Below are positions 13,740 to 20,430 of a DNA stretch of 24,846 bases, piece after piece. This stretch comes from Chloroflexota bacterium (GTDB taxonomy: Bacteria; Chloroflexota; Anaerolineae; J102). The stretch is taken from NCBI GenBank assembly GCA_003353825.1, contig PIVW01000023.1, forward strand, positions 1 to 24,846, read 5' to 3'. Numbering within the stretch: position 1 is the first letter of the stretch; every line of letters starts with the position of its first letter. The notes beneath the pieces are model-generated. The model was given only the letters and a program-made list of their open reading frames with translations. It did not search any database and was not told where the DNA came from. A program made the translations under genes and the position numbers.

Positions 13740-14792
13740 TCAACTGATATATCCTTCATGTACCATCAGTTCGGCATTGAGAATAGAGCCGCCCCCAGCG
13801 CCGCGGATGGTATTATGGCCGAGTAGAGAGAGTCGCCAGTCGAATAGATTACAGGGACGGATACGGCCAACTGCCGTTGCCATACCACCGCCTACCATGC
13901 GGTCTAGCCGAGGCTGGGGCCGGAACATGCCCTCGACTACGACGACCGCAGGGTCGGGTGCACTGGGGAGGTTCAATTCTTGCGGCAGCTTACGGTAGGA
14001 CCTAAATACTTCGATGATCTCCTGTTCGCTGGCTTTATTGCTCAATTCCACCGAAACAGCTTCGAAATGGCCGTCGGTCACGGCAACGCGATGGCAGTGG
14101 GCGCTGATCTTGAAATCGGCGTCATTAAATTGACCCTCTTCAAAGCCACCCATGATCTTCAGCGGTTCGGCCTGGACCTTGTTCTCCTCTCCGTAATCGT
14201 GTGGAACGATGTTGTCGATTAAGTCGAGGGAAGGGATGCCGGGATAACCGGCGCCTGAACTTGCTTGCAGTGTGGCTACAAAGACCTTTTCGATGCCAAA
14301 TGCTTCGTAGAGCGGGTGCAATGCGCAGACAAGGTGTGTTGTCGTGCAGTTGGCATTACAAACCACAAAACCTTCCCATCCTCGATTCGTCCGTTGCTGG
14401 CGGACCATGCCCAGGTGATCGGGGTTTACCTCGGTGATCACCAAGGGCACGTCGGCGGCCATGCGATAAGGAGAGGCGTTAGAAAAGATATAATGGCCGG
14501 CTGCTGCGAATGCAGACTCTTGCTCACGTGCCTGGCCCGAGGGCAGGGCCGAGAATAGCACCTGTGCCTCCGCCTGAGCGGGTTCGCTCAATTTCACCGC
14601 TATGTTTGCGATATCGGCGGGTAGGGGCGTGTCCAGAATCCAGTTGACGGCATCACCATAGCGCTTGCCTGCCGAACGTTCGGACGCGAGCAGATCGGTG
14701 ACTTGGAACCAGGGGTGATCGCTGACTAATTGGATAAAGCGTTGGCCAACAGCGCCTGTTGCGCCGAGTATGCCAACGGGTATTTTCGACAT
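13740..14792 (-). CDS. asd: Aspartate-semialdehyde dehydrogenase (archaeal/fungal type)
   Basis: 350 residues. It reduces aspartyl-4-phosphate to aspartate-4-semialdehyde with NADPH, the second step of the aspartate pathway. GATGAVG (10-16) is the NADP loop; GFVVCNANCTTTHL carries the acyl-accepting Cys149; SSGAGYPG (178-185) and CHRVAVTDGH (233-242) supply substrate Arg235 and the probable catalytic His (His242, or less likely His234). Sequence and length fit the subgroup typical of archaea and fungi (asd_EA) rather than the common proteobacterial form. The ATG at 14792 has GGAG 7 nt upstream. It lies on the same strand as lysC and hom but is separated from hom by a plus-strand antitoxin-like gene, so it needs its own promoter in 14793-14914, shared divergently with that gene. 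Repeats follow the stop directly. Confidence 0.95.
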   Translation of the reverse strand: MSKIPVGILGATGAVGQRFIQLVSDHPWFQVTDLLASERSAGKRYGDAVNWILDTPLPADIANIAVKLSEPAQAEAQVLFSALPSGQAREQESAFAAAGHYIFSNASPYRMAADVPLVITEVNPDHLGMVRQQRTNRGWEGFVVCNANCTTTHLVCALHPLYEAFGIEKVFVATLQASSGAGYPGIPSLDLIDNIVPHDYGEENKVQAEPLKIMGGFEEGQFNDADFKISAHCHRVAVTDGHFEAVSVELSNKASEQEIIEVFRSYRKLPQELNLPSAPDPAVVVVEGMFRPQPRLDRMVGGGMATAVGRIRPCNLFDWRLSLLGHNTIRGAGGGSILNAELMVHEGYIS

Positions 14793-14914
14793 GAAAGATC
14801 TCCGAGATAATGAGAATCAGAGAAGTGAATGAGTTAGATGGGGATACCCAGTTTGCGGTTGTCTATAATTTGGTATACGATTGTATCTACAGATTGGTCT
14901 ACGGAAGTGTGTTT

Positions 14915-15100
14915 ATGAGTACAATAACCATTCGAGTTTCTCATACGACTCGTGACGCTTTGCTAGCGTTGGCTAAGGACGAGGGAACATCAATGCAACA
15001 GATAATCGAAAGAGGCATTGAACTCTATCGTCGCCAACAAATTCTTCTGGCAACGAACGCCGCCTATGCAGCGTTACGAGAAAACAAACCCGAAGATTAG
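14915..15100 (+). CDS. Solitary ribbon-helix-helix antitoxin-like protein
   Basis: 61 residues from the ATG at 14915, with GGAAG 7-8 nt upstream. An in-frame start at 14810 would add 35 residues that do not look like the family. STITIRVSHTTRDALLALAKDEGTS (about 2-26) gives the beta-strand and first helix of an RHH DNA-binding domain, and MQQIIERGIELYRRQ the second helix. The C-terminal tail (about 42-61) is where such antitoxins bind their toxin. Antitoxins of this type usually precede a MazF- or PIN-type toxin, but here the stop is 5 bp from the convergent stop of hom and no toxin fits. It could repress its own promoter and, because the intergenic region is shared, that of asd. AT-rich near-symmetric sequence around GTATAC (14873-14878) is a possible operator. 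Confidence 0.75.
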   Translation: MSTITIRVSHTTRDALLALAKDEGTSMQQIIERGIELYRRQQILLATNAAYAALRENKPED

Positions 15101-15105
15101 TTCCC

Positions 15106-16185
15106 TCAGGCATGGTTGGCAAGCGCCACAATATCTGCCAACACACCGGCGGCGGTGCCATGCACGCCAGCGCCACGGCCTTGCAGGACCAGTGGGGATT
15201 CATCGTAGATGCTTGAATGAAAGGCAATAAGGTTGTCAGTGCCTTGCAGTTGGCCAAGGGGGCTGTTGCAGGGAACCGATTGTAGACCGACTCGTGCTTT
15301 TTCTCCTTGCAGTTGCGCCACATAACGTAAAGTTTCACCCGCTGTGCGAGCTTCGGCAACGCGCAGGGCATAATCGTCATCAAGGGGGTGGACAGCGTCT
15401 AGGAAATCATCGACACTCCCTTCCTCTAACTCTGCCGGATAGAAGGATTGCACGGACACCTGCTCTAGTTCCAGCGGCCAGCCCATGGTTCGGGCGAGGA
15501 TCAATGCTTTTCGGGCCACATCCATGCCTCCGAGATCTTCACGCGGGTCGGGTTCGGTGTAGCCTAGTGCTTTGGCTGTGCGCACCAGTTCCGAGAAGGA
15601 TTCCTCGCCTTGAAGCCCTGCAGTTAGATAGCCTAATGTGCTACTGAAGCAACCTTCAATGCAACGTACGGGATCGTGAGCCGCCATCAATGCCTCGCTC
15701 AAGGTAGCGATGACGGGAACGCCGGCGCCAACTGTCGATTCATATCGCACTCTGCCGCTATCGACCAGGTTGCGAAAAACCTCGTAGGGTTCGGTCAGTG
15801 GTTTTTTGTTGGCGAGCACCACGGCATAGCCCCTCTCGATGGCCAGCTGCAGAGCTGTGCTCGTGTTACTGCTGGCGGTGACATCGATCACGATAGCATC
15901 GGTGGTGCCCGCCACATCGACGATATCTCTGAGACCATCATGATAATAACCGTTATCGAGGCCGACGATGCTCTGACCCTCAGCTTTGGCAACAAGCATG
16001 CGTTGTAAAGCACCGTGGCTGAATCCATCACCATTAATGGCAGCGCCACGGCTATCACACAGCGCCACATAGACAAGGCGCAAGCCATAGTGCCATTCGA
16101 AATCATCTCGGGCTGCTAACACACGTTCGGCAACAGCACTGCCAACACCGCCAAGACCGAATTGGATGAGGGGGATGGTTTTCAT
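15106..16185 (-). CDS. hom: Homoserine dehydrogenase
   Basis: 359 residues. It reduces aspartate-4-semialdehyde to homoserine with NAD(P)H, committing carbon to threonine and methionine. The NAD(P) loop is FGLGGVGSAV (9-18). ANKKPLT (125-131) and STVGAGVPVI (150-159) follow. The catalytic segment is GYTEPDPREDLGGMDVARK (208-226), with the acidic residues and Lys226 expected for the family. The C-terminal GRGAGVHGTAAGVLAD (336-351) closes the nucleotide site. There is no C-terminal ACT domain, so it resembles the HSD half of ThrA and yeast Hom6, and threonine feedback by a fused ACT domain is not expected. It lies 61 bp after lysC on the same strand and is probably co-transcribed. The ATG at 16185 lacks a clear Shine-Dalgarno. 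Confidence 0.95.
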   Translation of the reverse strand: MKTIPLIQFGLGGVGSAVAERVLAARDDFEWHYGLRLVYVALCDSRGAAINGDGFSHGALQRMLVAKAEGQSIVGLDNGYYHDGLRDIVDVAGTTDAIVIDVTASSNTSTALQLAIERGYAVVLANKKPLTEPYEVFRNLVDSGRVRYESTVGAGVPVIATLSEALMAAHDPVRCIEGCFSSTLGYLTAGLQGEESFSELVRTAKALGYTEPDPREDLGGMDVARKALILARTMGWPLELEQVSVQSFYPAELEEGSVDDFLDAVHPLDDDYALRVAEARTAGETLRYVAQLQGEKARVGLQSVPCNSPLGQLQGTDNLIAFHSSIYDESPLVLQGRGAGVHGTAAGVLADIVALANHA

Positions 16186-16197
16186 GAGATTAAAAGG

Positions 16198-16236
16198 TAA
16201 GGATTGAAAACTGAATACTGAAGATTAAGGATTGAA
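16198..16236. repeat. Direct repeat in the lysC-hom spacer
   Basis: TAAGGATTGAA occurs at 16198-16208 and 16226-16236, separated by similar low-complexity text (ACTGAATACTGAAGAT). Related text (TTCTGGATCT, TAGATCTTGGATT) continues at 16251-16275 inside the last codons of lysC, and again at about 17834-17850. It behaves like junction filler of an intergenic repeat family. Confidence 0.5.
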
Positions 16237-16246
16237 GAGAAGCCGA

Positions 16247-17671
16247 TCAGTTCTGGATCTTAGATCTTGGATTTTCATCATCGAAAAACGCGTCATGAAT
16301 ACGGCGAACTGCCTCATCGGCATCTTCACCGTCCACGACCAATGAGATGTTGACTTCACTCGACCCCTGTGCCAGAGCGATGACATTGATTTTGGCCTCG
16401 CCCAGCGCACTGAAGACCCGGCCGGAGATGCCTGGTGTGCCGCGCATGCCCGCGCCAACGACGGCGATGATGACGATATTGTGCTGAGCGCGCACACGGT
16501 CGATGAAGTGGCGATCTAGTTCATCCGAAAATACACCTTGCAGTGTTTCGATCACTTGTTCTGCATCGTGTTGGGGAATCGAGAAGCAAATGCTCTGCTC
16601 TGATGAAGACTGGCTGATCATAAGCACGTTGGCCCCGACATCAGCCACAGCCTGGAAGGTGCGAGCGGCAATACCAGGTACACCGATCATGCCGCGGCCT
16701 TCTACATTCACAAGCGTCAGATTCCGAATGGCAGTAATGGCTTTCACCGAGTGTCCGTTGGCTAGTTTCGGTACCACCAAGGTCGTCGGGCCAGCAGCGT
16801 TAAAGGTGTTGGCCACGCGTATCGGAATAGATGCTTCGATAGCAGGGAGAATCGTCTTAGGGTGAAGCACCCTGGCCCCGAAGTAAGCCAGTTCGGCGGC
16901 TTCCGTGTAGGTGAGCTCTGGCAAAGTCTTGGCGTTGGGGACGATGCGCGGGTCGGCCGTGAGCACACCATCCACATCGGTCCAGATCTGCACCTCGTCT
17001 GCGCCCAGACAGGAGCCCAGGATCGCGGCCGAATAGTCGGAACCGCCCCGACCCAGAGTGGTGGCGACGCCATCAGTTGTGGCAGCGACAAATCCTGTCA
17101 CTACAACCACCTTTCCCTGTTTGAGCAGGGGTCGCAAGCGAGCGCTGGTCTGCTCGCAGGTCGCTTCGAGCAGAGGCGAGGCATTGCCAAAGTTGTTGTC
17201 GGTAACGATGAGTTCGCCAGCATTCATGTAGTCGGAGTCAACCCCGTAGGCGCGTAGTACGGCTGCCAGCAAGGGAGCGGACATCCTTTCACCCATGCCA
17301 GATACCACATCCAGCCCCCGGGCGGTGAGTTCGCCCAGGACATAGATAGAATGGCAGAGACGCTCGAAGGAACGAAGTCGTTCGTCGATCAACCGTCCGT
17401 AAGCCGCACGTTCGACGCCATCTTCTATCAACTGTCCGACAACCAGTTGATGTTTGAGCAAGAGATCGCTGCGAGCTTCACGGTAGGGCTGTTCATCACC
17501 GTCAGCAGCGGCCTGAGCGGCCTGGATCAGTGTGTTGGTGACACCGCTCATGGCCGAAGTTACAATCACTACCTGATCATCCAGTTCACGCGTATGTTTG
17601 ATGATCTCTGCTGTTTGAGCAATTGCCTGGGTGTTGCCGACGGAGGTCCCGCCGAATTTGAGTACGAGCAT
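16247..17671 (-). CDS. lysC: Aspartate kinase
   Basis: 474 residues, monofunctional. It phosphorylates aspartate, the entry step to lysine, threonine and methionine. The N-terminal LKFGGTSVGN (4-13) and TTLGRGGSDYSA (204-215) mark the kinase fold; WTDVDGVLTADPRI (230-243) and the FGARVLHPKT region (264-273) bind aspartate and ATP. Two ACT domains follow: about 318-390 (VNVEGRGMIGVPGIAARTF) and about 400-460 (VVGAGMRGTPGISGRVF), so amino-acid feedback inhibition is expected; the effector is not predictable here. The last 8-10 residues (NPRSKIQN) are coded by low-complexity DNA like the adjoining spacer and look like an acquired tail. The ATG is at 17671, with no clear Shine-Dalgarno. The leader has a strong promoter (17779-17807), an inverted repeat at the start site and an intrinsic terminator, so expression is probably regulated before translation. 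Confidence 0.96.
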   Translation of the reverse strand: MLVLKFGGTSVGNTQAIAQTAEIIKHTRELDDQVVIVTSAMSGVTNTLIQAAQAAADGDEQPYREARSDLLLKHQLVVGQLIEDGVERAAYGRLIDERLRSFERLCHSIYVLGELTARGLDVVSGMGERMSAPLLAAVLRAYGVDSDYMNAGELIVTDNNFGNASPLLEATCEQTSARLRPLLKQGKVVVVTGFVAATTDGVATTLGRGGSDYSAAILGSCLGADEVQIWTDVDGVLTADPRIVPNAKTLPELTYTEAAELAYFGARVLHPKTILPAIEASIPIRVANTFNAAGPTTLVVPKLANGHSVKAITAIRNLTLVNVEGRGMIGVPGIAARTFQAVADVGANVLMISQSSSEQSICFSIPQHDAEQVIETLQGVFSDELDRHFIDRVRAQHNIVIIAVVGAGMRGTPGISGRVFSALGEAKINVIALAQGSSEVNISLVVDGEDADEAVRRIHDAFFDDENPRSKIQN

Positions 17672-17706
17672 GGGTCGATATCCGAAAATAAGCCAAAGAG
17701 TATAAG

Positions 17707-17733
17707 AAAAGACCCTCTCGAAAGACGAGAGGG
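17707..17733 (-). terminator. Intrinsic terminator inside the lysC leader (attenuator candidate)
   Basis: On the minus strand CCCTCTCG and CGAGAGGG form a perfect 8-bp stem with a 5-nt loop, followed by TCTTTTCTT. It sits about 40-65 nt downstream of the predicted lysC start site and about 40 nt before the ATG. A terminator between a promoter and its gene is the usual layout of attenuation. I could not find a convincing antiterminator, a leader peptide rich in Thr, Ile, Met or Lys codons, or a known riboswitch consensus. Confidence 0.7.
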
Positions 17734-17748
17734 CAAGCGTCGGTGCCT

Positions 17749-17777
17749 GCGGTCAGGAATGTATACAGTCCTACCGC
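17749..17777. promoter_or_regulatory. Inverted repeat over the predicted lysC transcription start
   Basis: GCGGT (17749-17753) pairs with ACCGC (17773-17777) and AGGA (17755-17758) with TCCT (17769-17772), with one bulged base. The centre contains the palindrome TGTATACA (17760-17767). It begins 1 bp after the -10, so its outer arm is probably upstream of +1. A DNA operator for a repressor therefore seems more likely than an RNA hairpin. Confidence 0.5.
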
Positions 17778-17778
17778 G

Positions 17779-17807
17779 AGTTTAGCATGGGGTGGGTGCG
17801 GCGTCAA
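17779..17807 (-). promoter_or_regulatory. Candidate promoter of lysC
   Basis: On the minus strand TTGACG (17802-17807, five of six), a 17-bp spacer and TAAACT (17779-17784) preceded by TGC. The predicted start is near 17772, giving a leader of about 100 nt. Confidence 0.65.
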
Positions 17808-17888
17808 AAACAAAAACGAGAAATGGGGACGTGAGTCTAGATTCTGGATTGTGCGTCTGACTGAAAGCGCAGGCAGGGCATGCTCTGG

Positions 17889-17953
17889 CTACAGCAAATA
17901 CGTTTCCCCCGTCAGGCGCCGATCCACCTCGCGGGCGGCGCCATGGTCTCGAA
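17889..17953 (-). pseudogene. Remnant duplicate of the 3' end of gltD
   Basis: This stretch matches the last codons and stop of gltD (from 18787) with about 8 differences over about 60 aligned bases, including 25 identical bases in a row (17918-17942). On the minus strand it codes [22 protein letters not shown], against [21 protein letters not shown] in gltD. The two copies are offset by exactly 898 bp and have the same orientation. Weaker similarity continues beyond the stop to about 17863 and 18761. It abuts the stop codon of the PIN gene. Confidence 0.85.
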
Positions 17954-17954
17954 T

Positions 17955-18401
17955 TCAGCCCAATAAATCTTCAAGCACGATGATCTTCAAATCGTTGACT
18001 CGCCTTAATTTTTTGTCATTGGTCAAGAATGCGTCGCAGTCAGCAGCCAGCACTGTCGCGATTTGTAGTGCATCCGGTGTCCGTATGTTATGACGGATGC
18101 GCAAAATTGCAGCTTGTTCGGCTATTTGCTCATCAATCGCATGTATCGTGAAATGGGCACTGTTCGTTAACAAGTTACGATACTGGTTTTGGAGATCGGT
18201 TCGCTGATGTTTGAGCGGATGCACCAACACTTCTGTCAGGGTGATGATCGAAGTAACGGCCTCAATTTCACCATCTGCAATTCGTTTGAAGATTGCCCCT
18301 ACAACATTGTCATATCGTGGGTTCGCTTCCACAAAGTAGATAATTGGCGCTGTATCAAGGCCCAGCTGTTTTACACCATGTAGGATAGCGTCAATCTCCA
18401 T
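17955..18401 (-). CDS. PIN-domain ribonuclease toxin (VapC-like)
   Basis: 148 residues from the ATG at 18401. A start at 18419 would add six residues and a longer overlap. PIN-fold acidic residues are all present: Asp16 (LDTAPIIYFVE), Glu57 (TLTEVL), Asp110 (TPDALQIATVLAADCDAFLT) and Asp129 (TNDKKL). A Mg2+-dependent endoribonuclease that blocks translation by cutting tRNA, rRNA or mRNA is the family expectation; the target here is unknown. The ATG overlaps the stop of the preceding antitoxin gene (TAATG), the coupled arrangement typical of type II toxin-antitoxin operons. The stop codon lies directly against a decayed copy of the gltD 3' end. Confidence 0.88.
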   Translation of the reverse strand: MEIDAILHGVKQLGLDTAPIIYFVEANPRYDNVVGAIFKRIADGEIEAVTSIITLTEVLVHPLKHQRTDLQNQYRNLLTNSAHFTIHAIDEQIAEQAAILRIRHNIRTPDALQIATVLAADCDAFLTNDKKLRRVNDLKIIVLEDLLG

Positions 18402-18637
18402 TACGGACGCTGATCCCATTCTTGCCGAAGACTATCGACATAATCCTGGGCATCTACATCTTGCCAGATTTCCTTGCCTAATCCGTGCAATTCCATGATG
18501 CTGCGTGGGGCTTTATCCGCCATATCATCAGATCGGCGAATCCATTTTTGACTGATGAGCGCCACCAACCTGAGCTGTTCTAAGAGCGGGAGCTGGCTAA
18601 TATGTTGTTCGTAAAGCTGTTCGACTTCTATTGTCAT
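18401..18637 (-). CDS. Antitoxin-like partner of the PIN toxin
   Basis: 78 residues, small and acidic overall. The N-terminal half (EQLYEQHISQLPLLEQLRLVALISQ) is helical. The C-terminal half carries RSIMELHGLGKEIWQDVDAQ and YVDSLRQEW, a pattern I associate with antitoxins paired to PIN toxins in cyanobacteria and Chloroflexota; the C-terminal Trp/acidic stretch is the likely toxin-binding tail. No classical RHH or AbrB motif is obvious. The ATG is at 18637; the nearest Shine-Dalgarno-like GGAG is too far (about 13 nt). The gene precedes and overlaps the toxin gene by 1 nt. A promoter (18718-18745) with a 12-bp palindrome just past its start site suggests autorepression. Confidence 0.78.
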   Translation of the reverse strand: MTIEVEQLYEQHISQLPLLEQLRLVALISQKWIRRSDDMADKAPRSIMELHGLGKEIWQDVDAQDYVDSLRQEWDQRP

Positions 18638-18697
18638 GATTTCTGTGCCACTCCATCATCTGGGTTGGCCGCTGGGTGAAATTCCTAGCTGCAACCC

Positions 18698-18709
18698 TCT
18701 GATATCAGA
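18698..18709. promoter_or_regulatory. Perfect 12-bp palindrome, likely antitoxin operator
   Basis: TCTGATATCAGA is fully self-complementary and lies at about +2 to +13 relative to the predicted start of the toxin-antitoxin transcript. This placement fits the autorepression usual for type II modules; binding is inferred. Confidence 0.5.
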
Positions 18710-18717
18710 TTAGGATC

Positions 18718-18745
18718 AGTATAGCACAAAGCCGCAGGTCCGCAA
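18718..18745 (-). promoter_or_regulatory. Candidate promoter of the toxin-antitoxin operon
   Basis: On the minus strand TTGCGG (18740-18745), a 16-bp spacer and TATACT (18718-18723) preceded by TGC. A run of six T (18748-18753) lies just upstream of the -35. That run, with a weak 5-bp hairpin at 18765-18786, could also act as a poor terminator for gltD. Confidence 0.5.
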
Positions 18746-18786
18746 TCAAAAAACTACACAGAAAGCAGGAACGAGGTAAGCCCTGC

Positions 18787-20274
18787 CTACGGCAAATAGG
18801 TCTCCCCCATCAGGTACCGATCCACCTCGCGGGCGGCGCCACGGCCTTCGTTGATGGCCCACACCACCAGGCTCTGTCCTCGGCGCATATCGCCGGCAGC
18901 GTAGACGCCTTCAACGCTGGTAGCAAAAGTTCCATATTCTGCCTGCACATTTGAACGCTGGTCTTGCTCCAGGCCCAGTTGCTCAACGAGTGTGTTCTCA
19001 GGACCAAGGAAACCCATGGCCAGCAGCACCAATTGCGCCTGCCATACTCTTTCGGCGCCGGCGATGGGTTTGGGATAGGGGCGTGTGCCATTGTTGCCGG
19101 TCACCCATTCCACATCTACTGTGTGCAATTCCTTCACCCGACCCTTTTCGTCGGCCACGAATTTCTGTGTCATGATGCAGTAAATGCGCGGATCGCCGCC
19201 ATCGCGAGCGATCGCTTCCTCCTGGCCATAGTCCACGCGCAAGATCTTGGGCCACTCGGGCCAGGGATTGTCGGGCTGGCGCTCGCGCGGTGGCTCCGGT
19301 AGGATTTCGAACTGTGTCAGGGTTTTGCAACCATGGCGGAGCGATGTACCCACACAATCTGTACCGGTATCGCCACCTCCGATGACGATCACATCCAGCC
19401 CTTGGGCAGAGATGAAATCGCCGGAAGGTGTAGCGCCGTTGAGCACATTCTTGGTGTTGGCTGTGAGGAACTCCATGGCGAAATGAATGCCGTCAAGCTC
19501 TCGCCCCTCGATGGGAAGGTCGCGCGCTTTTGTGGCGCCGCCACAGAGCACGACAGCATCGAACTCCTCTTTCAATTTCTGCGCTGGCAAATCCTTGCCC
19601 ACTTCAGTATTGACGACGAATTCCACACCTTCAGCTGCCATCAGATCGATACGACGCTGGACGATGTTTTTATCCAGCTTCATGTTGGGGATGCCATACA
19701 TGAGCAGGCCGCCGATGCGATCGGCGCGTTCATAAACTGTGACTTGATGTCCGGCATGATTGAGCTGGTCGGCGCAGGCTAAACCGGCCGGTCCAGAGCC
19801 TACAACCGCCACTTTTTTCCCAGTGCGATAGCTCGGGGGGCTGGCCTTCACCCAACCCTTGTCAAAACCCCGGTCGACGATCGAGCGTTCGATATTCTTG
19901 ATTGTGACGGCCGGTTCGAGCATGCCCAAGGTGCAGGATCCTTCACAGGGGGCCGGGCACACGCGTCCGGTGAATTCGGGAAAATTGTTGGTTTTGTGCA
20001 GTCGTTCCAAAGCCTGTTCCCACAGACCGTGATAGATTAAGTCATTCCATTCAGGGATGAGATTGTTGATAGGGCAGCCGGAAGCCATCCCTCCGATCAG
20101 GGTGCCTGTATGGCAGAAGGGTATGCCGCAGTCCATGCAGCGGGCGCCCTGAAGCTGTAAGCGCTCATCCGCGAAAGGCAAGTCAAATTCCTGCCAGTCA
20201 TCGAGCCGCTCAATCGGGTCACGCTTCGACGGCAGCTCGCGATCATATTCCATAAAACCGGTTGGTTTACCCAT
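18787..20274 (-). CDS. gltD: Glutamate synthase (NADPH) small subunit
   Basis: 495 residues. It passes electrons from NADPH through FAD and Fe-S clusters to GltB for making glutamate from glutamine and 2-oxoglutarate. The N-terminal cysteine clusters are C46-x2-C49-x4-C54...C67 ([22 protein letters not shown]) and C106-x3-C110-x3-C114 ([10 protein letters not shown]). The FAD loop is VVGSGPAG (157-164), the NADPH loop [10 protein letters not shown] (297-306), and the second FAD motif [12 protein letters not shown] (457-468). Length and order match the family. The ATG at 20274 has AGGAG 9 nt upstream. It lies 156 bp downstream of gltB on the same strand, an unusually long spacer that contains an inverted repeat. 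A degenerate second copy of its last codons lies 898 bp downstream, beyond the toxin-antitoxin genes. Confidence 0.96.
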   Translation of the reverse strand: MGKPTGFMEYDRELPSKRDPIERLDDWQEFDLPFADERLQLQGARCMDCGIPFCHTGTLIGGMASGCPINNLIPEWNDLIYHGLWEQALERLHKTNNFPEFTGRVCPAPCEGSCTLGMLEPAVTIKNIERSIVDRGFDKGWVKASPPSYRTGKKVAVVGSGPAGLACADQLNHAGHQVTVYERADRIGGLLMYGIPNMKLDKNIVQRRIDLMAAEGVEFVVNTEVGKDLPAQKLKEEFDAVVLCGGATKARDLPIEGRELDGIHFAMEFLTANTKNVLNGATPSGDFISAQGLDVIVIGGGDTGTDCVGTSLRHGCKTLTQFEILPEPPRERQPDNPWPEWPKILRVDYGQEEAIARDGGDPRIYCIMTQKFVADEKGRVKELHTVDVEWVTGNNGTRPYPKPIAGAERVWQAQLVLLAMGFLGPENTLVEQLGLEQDQRSNVQAEYGTFATSVEGVYAAGDMRRGQSLVVWAINEGRGAAREVDRYLMGETYLP

Positions 20275-20330
20275 GCTTTATATCTCCTAACACGAACAAT
20301 TTGTCATTTCTAGTCGTAAAGAATGTCGGC

Positions 20331-20399
20331 ACGCAGATTGACGCGGATGAACAAGGATCAAAAAAGCCGTGATCCGCTCCATTCCGCGTTAATGCGCGT
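20331..20399. repeat. Inverted repeat with 29-bp arms in the gltB-gltD spacer
   Basis: Arms 20331-20359 and 20371-20399 pair at about 19 of 29 positions (blocks ACGC, ACGCGG and GGATC), around an 11-nt centre AAAAAAGCCGT. The text (ACGCRGATTRACGCGGATG-like) is of the kind that recurs between genes in some Chloroflexota. In the gltBD transcript it would form a long imperfect hairpin and could lower gltD expression or protect gltB mRNA. Confidence 0.6.
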
Positions 20400-20430
20400 A
20401 CCAAATCACTTATCATCATTAACTAAGCGC

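Noticed and set aside
17351..17785. Plus-strand 144-codon open frame opposite lysC
   Set aside because: It is antisense to an intact aspartate kinase and its leader, and its translation resembles no family.
17672..17800. Lysine riboswitch or T-box in the lysC leader
   Set aside because: The leader after the predicted start is about 100 nt, too short for the lysine aptamer. The T-box consensus AGGGTGGNACCGCG is absent; only a weak AGGCACCGACGC is seen.
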